Of a stretch of DNA of 64,000 nt, positions 51,867 to 60,723 are shown in pieces. The stretch covers positions 558,001 to 622,000 of the forward strand of contig NZ_BDCD01000002.1 of the NCBI RefSeq assembly GCF_001613325.1. Direction: 5' to 3'. Source of the DNA: Nocardia yamanashiensis NBRC 100130. Lineage in GTDB: Bacteria > Actinomycetota > Actinomycetes > Mycobacteriales > Mycobacteriaceae. The notes beneath the pieces are model-generated. The model worked only from the letters and a program-made list of their open reading frames with translations, was not told the DNA's origin and made no database searches. The translations under genes were made by a program, and so were the position numbers. How positions within the stretch are numbered: position 1 is the first letter of the stretch; each line of letters starts with the position of its first letter.

Positions 51867-52472
51867 ATGCAGATCTCGGAACTCGCCGCGCAATCCGGCG
51901 TCCCGCTACCGACGGTGAAGTTCTACCTGCGCACCGGCGTGCTCATGCCCGGTGAAGCCACCAGCGCCACCCGCGCCGTCTACGGCGAGCCCCACCTCCG
52001 CCGCATCGCCCTCATCAAGGCCCTCTCCCACCTCGGCGTCCCGATGACCCGCATCAAATCCATCACCGAGGTGATCGACCAGCAGGACCTCCCGCTCCTC
52101 GACGCCCTGGCCGTCGCCACCGCCTCCCTCCCGCCCGCCGTCGAATCCACCCCCGACCCCGTCTACCCCCGAGCCCGGGCGATCCTGACCTCCCTCGGCT
52201 ACTCCGTCCCCGACGACTACCCCGCGGTAGCCCAACTCGAACTAGGCCTGGCCGCCGCCGAAGCCGCCGGCCTCCCCCTCGATGAAGCCCGCCTGCACGT
52301 CTACGCCCCCCACATCATGTCCATAGCCGTCTACGACATAGACCACCTCCCCGTCGAAACCCCTTCGGAAGCAATCGAATACGCGGTCCTGGGCACCGCC
52401 CTCTACGAACCGATCCTCGCCGCCCTGCGCCGCATCTCCCACGCCGAACTCGCCACCCGCCGCCTGACTTGA
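51867..52472 (+). CDS. MerR-family transcriptional regulator
   Basis: A 201-residue regulator with the MerR HTH at the start (MQISELAAQSGVPLPTVKFY) and a 100-residue C-terminal effector domain. ATG at 51867 with AAGGAG 8 bases upstream. It is divergent from a membrane protein gene across two palindromes, implying direct control of that gene and itself. Confidence 0.88.
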   Translation: MQISELAAQSGVPLPTVKFYLRTGVLMPGEATSATRAVYGEPHLRRIALIKALSHLGVPMTRIKSITEVIDQQDLPLLDALAVATASLPPAVESTPDPVYPRARAILTSLGYSVPDDYPAVAQLELGLAAAEAAGLPLDEARLHVYAPHIMSIAVYDIDHLPVETPSEAIEYAVLGTALYEPILAALRRISHAELATRRLT

Positions 52473-52491
52473 GGCTCCGTGACGAGCGTCC

Positions 52492-53427
52492 TCAGGCGGA
52501 TGCTGTCGCGGCGGTGCGGTCGGCGGCGAGTTGACCTGCCAGGGCCCAGGTTCGGTGTTCGTCTTCGGGGGTGCTCAGGTTGGTGCTGGTGAAGACTACT
52601 TCGGTGGCTCCGGCGTCGAAGTAGTGCTGGATGCCTGCCGCTACGGTTTCCTCGTCGCCGATGAGGGCGAGTTCGGCTGCGCGGGTTGCGCCTTCGAGGT
52701 CGATGACTCGGCGGTAGGACGGGACCTGTTCGTAGAACGCGAGTTTGTCGATGGCCTGTGCGCGGACGGCTTCGGCGTCGGCGGTGACCACGGCGGGTAC
52801 GAAGGCGATTACGCGCGGGGTGGTGGCCGATGCGCGGGTGATGGCGGGAATGATGTGCTCGGACAGGGTTTTCGGGCCGGCCAGGTAGGGGAGGATGCCG
52901 TCGGCCAGTTCGCCGGTGACGCGCAATGCTTGCGGGCCCATCGCCGCTACCAGGACGGGGGTGCGGGGGCTGGCACCGGGGACCGCTGTGGGCAGCGTCG
53001 GGGTGGCGGTGAGCAGTTCGCCGTGGAAGTCGGCGGTTCCGGCGTCGAGGAGTTGCGTTATCGCGGTGAGGAATTCGCGCAGGCGGGCGATGGGATGGTC
53101 GAACGGCGTGCCGAAGGCTCCGGCGACGAGCGCCGAGCCGACGGCCAGGCCTAGGTGGTAGCGGCCGTGGGTGGCGGCTTGGGCGGTCTGGGCTTGCGAG
53201 GCGACTATCAGGGGGTGGCGGCCGACGACGGGGATGGCGGAGGTGCCGACCTGGAGTCCGGGGATTTCGCGGCCGACGATCGCGGCCAGGACGGGGGAGT
53301 CGTAGTCCATCCGCTGCCCGAACCAGACCGATCCGACGCCGAGTTCGTGCACCGTGCGCGCCTGGGTCACGGTGGCATCGACATAGTTGCCGGCGTTCGC
53401 GGGGGCGAGCGCAATTCCGATAGTCAT
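52492..53427 (-). CDS. F420-dependent LLM-class oxidoreductase (TIGR03564-like)
   Basis: A 311-residue luciferase-like protein: MTIGIALAPANAGNYVDATV, ELGVGSVWFGQRMDYDSP, GRYHLGLAVGSALVAGAFG and VLVAAMGPQALRVTGELADG. This matches F420-dependent LLM oxidoreductases. Substrate unknown. Convergent with the MerR gene; the 239-bp gap to the next gene contains an AT-rich patch around 53497-53515 but no firm site. Confidence 0.87.
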   Translation of the reverse strand: MTIGIALAPANAGNYVDATVTQARTVHELGVGSVWFGQRMDYDSPVLAAIVGREIPGLQVGTSAIPVVGRHPLIVASQAQTAQAATHGRYHLGLAVGSALVAGAFGTPFDHPIARLREFLTAITQLLDAGTADFHGELLTATPTLPTAVPGASPRTPVLVAAMGPQALRVTGELADGILPYLAGPKTLSEHIIPAITRASATTPRVIAFVPAVVTADAEAVRAQAIDKLAFYEQVPSYRRVIDLEGATRAAELALIGDEETVAAGIQHYFDAGATEVVFTSTNLSTPEDEHRTWALAGQLAADRTAATASA

Positions 53428-53666
53428 GCCGGTGGCAACCCGCCCGCATTCGCGCGTGTTCCCGATCGCGGCGATGGAATCAGTTAGAGTGCAATGGTTT
53501 TCAACAAAATGAAACTATGTGCCGGGCGGTTGACCTGACGCGCCTCTCCGGACTGATCTCGATAGGGCATCCGCCCGATACCCATCCCCGACTCCCGCTC
53601 CTACGGTGGGAGCGTTCGAGCCGAAGATCGATTCCCGGCTGTTCGACCTAGTGAGGATTTCAGATA

Positions 53667-53876
53667 ATGGCAGTTCGCAACACTATTCGCGTTTCCCTCG
53701 CCGCCTGCACGATCGGCGCGGCCCTCGTCGCTGGCGCCACCACCGCCGCGGCCGCCCCCGTCCCCCTCGAAACCCCCGCGGCCGAGCCGGTGACGAGCGA
53801 ACCCGTCGCCGGCGGCTGGTGCGACCTCGACCCGCTGATCGGCCTGTGGTGCCTGATCGCGAGCCCGTCCGCGTAG
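53667..53876 (+). CDS. Small secreted peptide
   Basis: A 69-residue protein with a signal peptide (residues 1-29, cleaved after AAAA). The mature part of about 40 residues has two Cys (WCDLDPLIGLWCLI) separated by nine residues, which could form a disulfide loop. No family was recognised. Weak ribosome site; probably real because of the signal sequence. Confidence 0.6.
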   Translation: MAVRNTIRVSLAACTIGAALVAGATTAAAAPVPLETPAAEPVTSEPVAGGWCDLDPLIGLWCLIASPSA

Positions 53877-53900
53877 CGCCCGCGAGGCCGGCGCGCACCA

Positions 53901-56900
53901 TCACGCCGCCAGCGCGTGTCCCGCGTAGACCGCGCCGATGGTGCCGCCGACCGCGCAACCGGTGACGATCGCCCACGCCACCGGATCCAGCGCTACGCAC
54001 CCGAAGAATCGATTCACGCCCGGCGTCATGATGATTTCGGCCAGCAGCGCGGTGCTCCCGGCCGCGGTCACCCACACCAGGGGACTGTGGCGGCCGATCA
54101 CCAGGGTTTGGCCGAGCTGCGTGGAGACGAGCGCCGCCAGCGCCATGGTGGCGGCGCGGCGCTGCGTGCCGGTCGCGCGGCCCAGCAGCCAGGCCGCACC
54201 CGCCCCCGCCGTCGTACAGGCTCCGCGTACGGCGACCGTGCGCAGGAAATCGCCGCCGAGTTCCGGGCGGGGCAGTTCGCCCAATTCGCTGCCGGTGTCG
54301 GCGGGTTCGGCGGCGTCCGCACTGGTTCGAGTGCTGGACAGCGCGACCGCCATGGCGGGGCCGAGGTCGGTCAGCAGGTTCACCAGCAGGAACTGCCGGG
54401 TGCCGATCGGCGCCTTCCCGGACAGCAGGGTGCCCAGCACGGTGAAGGTCACCTCGCCCGCATTGCCGCCCACCAGGACTCCGATGGCGTCCCGCACGCG
54501 CTGCCACATGCCGCGGCCTTCGACGAGCGCGGTGAGCAATACGGTGAGGTCGAGATCGTCTGCCGGATCGGCGGATTCGCCGCCGCGGTCCGCATCACTG
54601 ACGGGCGTACCGGTGATGATGAGATCCGCCGCCTCGCGTGCCGCCACCGAACCCCGCGCCGCGAGACCGATACCGATATCCGCGCTGCGAATGGCCGCCG
54701 CGTCATTGCTCCCGTCGCCGGTCATCGCGACCACATGCCCTCGGCGCTGCAACGCGGTGACGATGCGCACCTTGTGCTCGGGCGTAACCCGAGCGAAAAC
54801 GGTTGCCCGGTCGATAAATTCGGTCTGCTCGTCTTCATCGAGCGCGTCGATGTCCGCGCCCGTCGCCACCTCATCGGCGGGAATGCCGAGCTGGCGGGCC
54901 ACGGCGCGAGCGGTGACCGGATGATCCCCGGTGATCATGCGCACGCTGATGTCGTTGCGCGCCAGCTGCCCCACCAGATCCGGGGTCTGCGGACGCGGCG
55001 TATCGGCGAGACCGATGAATCCCAGCAGCGTCAATTGCTCGATCTCCTCGGCGACTTCGGCCGGCGCGCGCGGGAAATCGCGGCGCGCCACCACCAGTAC
55101 GCGCAGGCCGCGTTCGGCCAGGCGTTGCACGGCCGCTTCGGCGTCGGCGCGCTGCTCGGCGTCGAACGCGGTGATCACCCGGTCGCCTTCGCCATTGGCG
55201 CGCAATACCTGGGTGCAGCGGGGGAGCAGCACTTCGGGCGCGCCCTTCACCGCGAGGCGGATGTGGTGGGCGGTGTGCCCCACGGCCGCCGCATACCCGC
55301 GATTGCTCTCGAACGGGACCTCCTCGATCGGATCCCAGGTGTGCGCCGCCTTCGCCCCGAGCAGGCGGTCCGCCGCATCGACCACGGCCCGGTCGGTGGC
55401 GTGGGTCGGCCCGTCGTCCTCGTGCGGGCAGGCGCGCGCCGCCGCGCGCAGCAACCGGCGGGATTGCGGTGAGCCCGAAGCGTTCTCGGTATCCCACGTC
55501 TCGTCCGCGTCGGCCAGCGCGTCCAGATGCAATCGCCCGGCGGTGAGCGTCCCGGTCTTGTCGAAGCACACGGTATCCAACCGCCCCAATGCCTCGATGG
55601 TCCGGCTCGACCGCACCAGCACCCCGTGCCGCGACAATCGCCGGGTGGCGGCCAGTTGCGCCACCGTGGCCACCAACGGCAATCCCTCGGGCACGGCCGC
55701 CACCGCCACCGCGAGCCCGTCCGCCAGCGCGGGCCGCAATGGCAATCCGCGCAGGAAACTGGCAGCCGCCACCACGCTCCCGCCACCCAACGTCAGCGGA
55801 AGCACCTGCGACGAAAGCGATTTCAACTGCGCCTGCACCCCGCCGCCCCGCGGCGCCCCCGCCGCCGCCAACGCCCGCCCCGCCTCGGTCCCCGCCCCCA
55901 CCGCGACCACCACGGCCCGCGCCTGACCGTTCACCACCACGCCCCCTTCGAACACCATGCAACTCCGATCCCCCAGCGCCGCCCCGGGAGTCGCCCCCAC
56001 CTCCTTCTCCACCGTCACCGACTCACCCGTCAACCCCGACTCGTCCACCTCCAGCCCCTCCGCCGCCAGCAACCGAGCATCAGCCGGCACCACAGCCCCC
56101 GCCCGCAGCACGATCACATCCCCCACCCGCAACCCATCCGCCGCAACCTCCCCCTCCCGCTCCCCGATCGAACCGACCGCACCCGATCCGCCGTCCAGGT
56201 TTCCCTGATCGCTGCCGTGTCCGAGTTCCTCTGCCTCGCCGCCCGATTCGACGGCGCGACGTTCCCGGGGGTTCTCGACGCGGCGCGCGAGCAGCCGTTC
56301 ACCGACCAGCAGCCGATGCAGTGATTGCCCTGCGCGGCGGCGCTGCAATGCGGAGACGACGGCATTGAGCCCGAGCACCGACCCCACCAGCACGGCATCG
56401 GTCGGCGAACCCAGGAGTGCCGAAGCCACCGCGCCCACCGCCAGCAACGGGGTCAGCGGATCGGCGAGCTCACGCCGCACTTGAGTAGCCAGCTCACCCA
56501 AAGTAGTTGCAGGAGTAGCGAACCACCGCGCGGTTCTGATAGCACCGGAAGCGACAGCACCGTGCGCGGCGCTAACCTCCGGAGGCGGGGGCAGCCGCGC
56601 CAGCACCTCATCGGCCTCCAACGCATGCCACGGCACCAACGGCACGGCCGTGACATCGCTCGCCCGCGCCGCACTGCGCCCAGCCAGCATCCCGCTCACC
56701 GAACTCAGCCCCGTCGCACTCGACAACGGCGCGGTCGCCGCCACCGGCCGAGCCCCCGCGGGCCCCGACGCCAACAGCAATCCGGTCAACGTAGCCGCCG
56801 ACAGCGCCAGCACCCGCCCCCGCTCACTCACCGCCCGCGCCGGCCCCACCGCCGCGATAATCCGCCGCGCACATTCCAAATCCGGGCACACCACATCGGC

Positions 56901-58694
56901 CTGCCAAGGCACCCGCACTTGCCCGCCCTCGCGCTCTACCAAGCCGATCCCCAGATCCGCTGCCCCCAAAGCCTTGTGCGCCCGGCCACTCAGCACCGCG
57001 ACCACATGCCCCTGCTTCTGCAATCGCCGCACCAGCGCCGTCTCCGACCCACCGCCCGTGACGAACTCGTCAGCGCTGCGCCGCAATTCACTCATCGATT
57101 CGTCGCCCAGCAACACCACTCGCAGTCCCGCTCGCCGCGCCGCCGCGAGCAGCCCCAGCGCTTCGGGATGCGCTTCCCGCCCGATCAGCGCGCGACCGAC
57201 GACTTCGTCTCCCTCATACAGCCGGTGCCACGCGGGATCTCCCTCCGCCACACCGGAGTTGTCGGATGCGCGCGCGACGCGGACCGCGTGTTCTCCGCCT
57301 GCGCTGCGTCGGCCGCGTTTCTCGCCGACTGAAGTGTTGTCGCCAGTGGGTGTTTCGTTTGGTTCCCCCGCGGCGTTGCCGTCCGCGTGCGCCTCATCCG
57401 AACCTTCGGGTTCGAGGCGGAGGGTTTCGCGGTGGCGGCCGGGTGGGGGTGGGATGGGGAGTTCGGATCCGTTGGGCCGCAACAGGCGCTGGGAGGCGCT
57501 CCACACGTGTTCGACGGTCCAGGTGGGGTCGAGAGGTTCGGCGGACAGGACGACGGGGCGGTCGCCGCGGAGGGCGTGACGGTCCACTACCAGTGCGGAG
57601 GCGCGGTCCAGGCGTCGCCAGAGACGCGGGTCGATGGTGAGGACGCCGTGCCGGGTCATGAGGGTGGACAGGACGCCGGCGAAGGTTTCGCGCCCGGCGC
57701 GGGCGGCGCGCGGCACGCCCGCGGCCAGGGCGTCGGCGGCGTCGGAGGTGCCGCGACGGCCGGTGAGGGTGGCCAGGGAGGCGGCTGCGGCCGCGGCGCC
57801 GATCTGGGACGCCGTTTGTTCGATGGGTCCGGCGGGCAGGATCACGGGTCGTGGTGCGGGGGAGTGGTATTCGGCCACACCGGGCTGGTCGGGGGTGGCG
57901 AGCAGGCTGTCCCAGCGTCGCCATTGGCTGTAGCGCGCGGTGGCTTCCACGAGGCGCACCGTGCGTTGCAGGGTGTCGGCGAGCAGGGCGCTGAGCTGGG
58001 AGTCCAAGGCTTGGCCGACGGCATTGCCGAGGGCCAGAACGGTATCGGCGCGGTGGACGCCGAGCTGCCGCTCGAGCATTCTGCGCAGCTGGGGCTGACC
58101 GTCGACGAGACTGACGGTGGAGCGCACGAAATCGGCGACCGGTGAAGTCGGAATCACCTTGCCCGCCACAGCGAGCCCGATGCCGATGACATCGCCCGCC
58201 AGCTGCGCGGCGCTGGTGAACACCGGTTCCTGATCGGAGGGATCGGTCAGATGGCGGCTCCACGGAATGTCCTCGGTGCCCGCCTTACGTTCGAGTTCAC
58301 TGAGCGCGTCATCCAATTCACCGGCGTCGAGCCGATCCGGTTCGGTCTGCACCGTCACCCGCCCATTGACCGCGTTCACCCGCAACCACCGGACCGCGTG
58401 GTGCCCACCGAGCCGCTCACTCAACAGCTCCCCGATTTCCGCCGCCCGCTCGCCCCGCAACCCCTTGACCTCGGCATGAATCCGGTCTCCCCGCACCGAG
58501 ATTCGCCGCTGCCACCGCTGCGCCCGAGGATCGAACAACGCCGCCGCCTCACGCCCGAACCCGTCGACAAGCTCGATGACCGGCTCAGGCGCGACGGCCC
58601 GCACCACATCCGTCCCCTTCTCGGCCACCACCGCGGCCGCGAGCAACGGAAGCCGCACCGGCGCCAGCACAAGTCCACGCAACGACGGCGTCAT
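53901..58694 (-). CDS. Large P-type cation-transporting ATPase, CtpI-like
   Basis: A 1597-residue protein, close in length to M. tuberculosis CtpI (1632). The phosphorylation aspartate is D1045 in CFDKTGTLTAGR; an actuator TGES-type motif lies near residue 885 (SGLTGESVTVEKE), and the hinge is MTGDGSNDAAAIR. About 600 residues precede the core, with several hydrophobic segments and repeated alpha/beta pieces, far more than ordinary P-type ATPases. The transported ion is unknown. The ATG at 58694 begins MTPSLRGLVLAP and has GAGGTG upstream. Divergent from the MACPF gene. Confidence 0.9.
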   Translation of the reverse strand: MTPSLRGLVLAPVRLPLLAAAVVAEKGTDVVRAVAPEPVIELVDGFGREAAALFDPRAQRWQRRISVRGDRIHAEVKGLRGERAAEIGELLSERLGGHHAVRWLRVNAVNGRVTVQTEPDRLDAGELDDALSELERKAGTEDIPWSRHLTDPSDQEPVFTSAAQLAGDVIGIGLAVAGKVIPTSPVADFVRSTVSLVDGQPQLRRMLERQLGVHRADTVLALGNAVGQALDSQLSALLADTLQRTVRLVEATARYSQWRRWDSLLATPDQPGVAEYHSPAPRPVILPAGPIEQTASQIGAAAAAASLATLTGRRGTSDAADALAAGVPRAARAGRETFAGVLSTLMTRHGVLTIDPRLWRRLDRASALVVDRHALRGDRPVVLSAEPLDPTWTVEHVWSASQRLLRPNGSELPIPPPPGRHRETLRLEPEGSDEAHADGNAAGEPNETPTGDNTSVGEKRGRRSAGGEHAVRVARASDNSGVAEGDPAWHRLYEGDEVVGRALIGREAHPEALGLLAAARRAGLRVVLLGDESMSELRRSADEFVTGGGSETALVRRLQKQGHVVAVLSGRAHKALGAADLGIGLVEREGGQVRVPWQADVVCPDLECARRIIAAVGPARAVSERGRVLALSAATLTGLLLASGPAGARPVAATAPLSSATGLSSVSGMLAGRSAARASDVTAVPLVPWHALEADEVLARLPPPPEVSAAHGAVASGAIRTARWFATPATTLGELATQVRRELADPLTPLLAVGAVASALLGSPTDAVLVGSVLGLNAVVSALQRRRAGQSLHRLLVGERLLARRVENPRERRAVESGGEAEELGHGSDQGNLDGGSGAVGSIGEREGEVAADGLRVGDVIVLRAGAVVPADARLLAAEGLEVDESGLTGESVTVEKEVGATPGAALGDRSCMVFEGGVVVNGQARAVVVAVGAGTEAGRALAAAGAPRGGGVQAQLKSLSSQVLPLTLGGGSVVAAASFLRGLPLRPALADGLAVAVAAVPEGLPLVATVAQLAATRRLSRHGVLVRSSRTIEALGRLDTVCFDKTGTLTAGRLHLDALADADETWDTENASGSPQSRRLLRAAARACPHEDDGPTHATDRAVVDAADRLLGAKAAHTWDPIEEVPFESNRGYAAAVGHTAHHIRLAVKGAPEVLLPRCTQVLRANGEGDRVITAFDAEQRADAEAAVQRLAERGLRVLVVARRDFPRAPAEVAEEIEQLTLLGFIGLADTPRPQTPDLVGQLARNDISVRMITGDHPVTARAVARQLGIPADEVATGADIDALDEDEQTEFIDRATVFARVTPEHKVRIVTALQRRGHVVAMTGDGSNDAAAIRSADIGIGLAARGSVAAREAADLIITGTPVSDADRGGESADPADDLDLTVLLTALVEGRGMWQRVRDAIGVLVGGNAGEVTFTVLGTLLSGKAPIGTRQFLLVNLLTDLGPAMAVALSSTRTSADAAEPADTGSELGELPRPELGGDFLRTVAVRGACTTAGAGAAWLLGRATGTQRRAATMALAALVSTQLGQTLVIGRHSPLVWVTAAGSTALLAEIIMTPGVNRFFGCVALDPVAWAIVTGCAVGGTIGAVYAGHALAA

Positions 58695-59024
58695 CCCCGC
58701 ACCTCGCCGGTCCGCTCCGTCGTCCCACTCGATGATTCGTTCGCCGTGCCCTCTGCAATACCCATGATCGTTCCCCGGAAGTTGGAGGTAGGTCGACGTG
58801 TTGGACCTGCCCCGGGACGCGCGTCGCAAACGCGGACACGCGGCGGCGAAATGATCTCCACGCCGCCGGATTCGGTCTCGGCGGCCGCGAATGGACACGT
58901 GAACATTCGATGAGGCGACTGTCGCGAAACCTTCGAATTCGCTTATGGTAGGGAATATCCGGCGGATTGCCCGGATTCTGCTCGTACGATTGGCGCGGGG
59001 ACGGCAACCGGAAGGATAATTACG
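58695..59024. other. 330-bp divergent intergenic region (CtpI-like/MACPF)
   Basis: No gene was recognised here. The part nearest the MACPF gene is less GC-rich (TTCGAATTCGCTTATGG at about 58932). TACGAT at 58985-58990 may be a -10 for the MACPF gene, but the -35 is not clear. Confidence 0.4.
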
Positions 59025-60659
59025 ATGCAGCAGATTCCCGGTGCTGGCGCGATCGGATCAGGATTCAATATCCTGGGCGACTACAGTATTCGATCACTGA
59101 CGCAGCAAATCATCGATCTAGGTCCCGACGGCAAGAACTGGGAGTATCCGCCCACGGGTATCACCTACTCGGTGCCGACGAATGTCCAGCCGATCGAGTA
59201 CACCAACACCACCGTCTCCTCTTTCGTTTACAGTACCGTCGAGCAGTTCCAGTCGCATTTCGCGACGAAGGCCAGTGCTTCGGCCTCGTACGGCGCGTTC
59301 AGCGGGCAGTTCAATGTCGCGTACAGTCGCACCGTAAATACCGACCAGTCATACTATTACGGCATTTACGAGTCGGATTTCACTGCGTGGCAACTGAATC
59401 TGCACCATTCATCGGACGAATGGCTGAGCAGCGATTTCCGCGACGATCCCGACATCAAGAACCTCCCGAGCTCCTTCACTCCGCAGAATCAAGAACAATT
59501 CTTCGCGGTGTTCCGCAAGTGGGGTACGCATTACGTCGGCCAGGTCGTGGTGGGCGGCAGCCTCGACTACTACGAGGCCGTGCAGACCTCGTACTCGATG
59601 AACCAGCAGCAGGTCAGCGCCAATATCCAGCTCGAGTACAAGGCGGTGTTCACCTCCGCCAAGGCCGAATCCAAGACCCAATGGGACGAACTCGGCCGCA
59701 CCTGGTCCGACAGCCGCATCGTCACGGTGGACGCCACCGGCGGCGACAACGGCCTGCTGAACTCCCTCAATCCCAGCTATGGCGACAACCACTCCGGCAT
59801 ATTCGAGCAGTGGTCCTCGCAGGTGATGAAGAACCCCTCCGTGGTGGAGTTCTCACTCAGCCCGCTGAACAACCTCTTCCACGGCAATCAAGCGGTAGCG
59901 GTGGCGCAAGCCCTCGAGGCATACACCAATGGCGCGATCCTCTGCTACGCCAACACCGACTACACCCCCAACGGCGCTCCCGGCGGCGGCAATGTGAGCA
60001 CTTCGTGGGGCATCATCACCAATGGCAATGTGGCGACCCCGAATCCGCCGGTGACTCCGCCCGCTCCCACCGTCATCGCCCCCGGTCAAGCGGCCCCGGT
60101 AGGCGGCTATCAGATCGCACTATACGATCCGGTCAGTTTCGAACCCGTCATGTCGCACCTGTATTACCAAACCTACGAACCCCATTCCCTGGTCCCCGAT
60201 CCGTCCATCTACACCGCCATGATGAACGATCTCAATAGTGTCGGCAGCCGCGGATATATCGCCGCCGTAAGCGGTTTCGCCATCGACCTGCTGAACTATC
60301 CCTCCCAGGATTTCTCGCACTGGTTGATGAGCATCGGCGCCACCATGGCCGCCTGGAAGAAATTCGTCGGCTACCCCGACAAGGGCGGCTCGGCCTGCTA
60401 CATAGTCCTGGGCCGTCACGGCGCCGCTCCCGGCAAAGCCCTCGAAGTCCTGCAGGCCGTGTATTCCCCCAGCGACTGGTTGCAGGAACCCTCGCTCTTC
60501 AACATGAATCCCTCCGCCCTGGGCCTCACCTACGGCCGCACCGCGGTGATCACCTCCGGCAACCACATCCACGGTTCGCTGGCCACCCTGGGTAAGCAAC
60601 CCGACAAGCCGAAGCCCCCCAAGGTCGAACCGCCCAGAAAGGACTCGCACCGCCGCTAG
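59025..60659 (+). CDS. MACPF (membrane attack complex/perforin) domain protein
   Basis: A 544-residue protein. The MACPF signature W-G-T-H-Y-x6-G-G is complete at 166-178 (KWGTHYVGQVVVGG). Upstream, alternating polar/nonpolar Ser/Tyr-rich stretches (SASASYGAFSGQFNVAYSRT) could form the first transmembrane hairpin. The MACPF part spans about 40-335. A Pro-rich linker (337-360) leads to a C-terminal domain of about 165 residues that was not identified; it somewhat recalls FAM3/ILEI-like domains. There is no signal peptide, so release would need lysis or another route. ATG with GGAAGG upstream; single-gene unit. Confidence 0.85.
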   Translation: MQQIPGAGAIGSGFNILGDYSIRSLTQQIIDLGPDGKNWEYPPTGITYSVPTNVQPIEYTNTTVSSFVYSTVEQFQSHFATKASASASYGAFSGQFNVAYSRTVNTDQSYYYGIYESDFTAWQLNLHHSSDEWLSSDFRDDPDIKNLPSSFTPQNQEQFFAVFRKWGTHYVGQVVVGGSLDYYEAVQTSYSMNQQQVSANIQLEYKAVFTSAKAESKTQWDELGRTWSDSRIVTVDATGGDNGLLNSLNPSYGDNHSGIFEQWSSQVMKNPSVVEFSLSPLNNLFHGNQAVAVAQALEAYTNGAILCYANTDYTPNGAPGGGNVSTSWGIITNGNVATPNPPVTPPAPTVIAPGQAAPVGGYQIALYDPVSFEPVMSHLYYQTYEPHSLVPDPSIYTAMMNDLNSVGSRGYIAAVSGFAIDLLNYPSQDFSHWLMSIGATMAAWKKFVGYPDKGGSACYIVLGRHGAAPGKALEVLQAVYSPSDWLQEPSLFNMNPSALGLTYGRTAVITSGNHIHGSLATLGKQPDKPKPPKVEPPRKDSHRR

Positions 60660-60723
60660 GCGGTGCCTATCGGAGCCGGTGCGCACTGCGGGCGCACCGG
60701 CTCCGCCTGCCGCAACCGGCGAT

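Noticed and set aside
53497..53515. GTTTTCA...TGAAAC, resembling a Zur or Fur box
   Set aside because: The two arms differ in length and the rest of the consensus is missing; no metal-uptake gene is adjacent.
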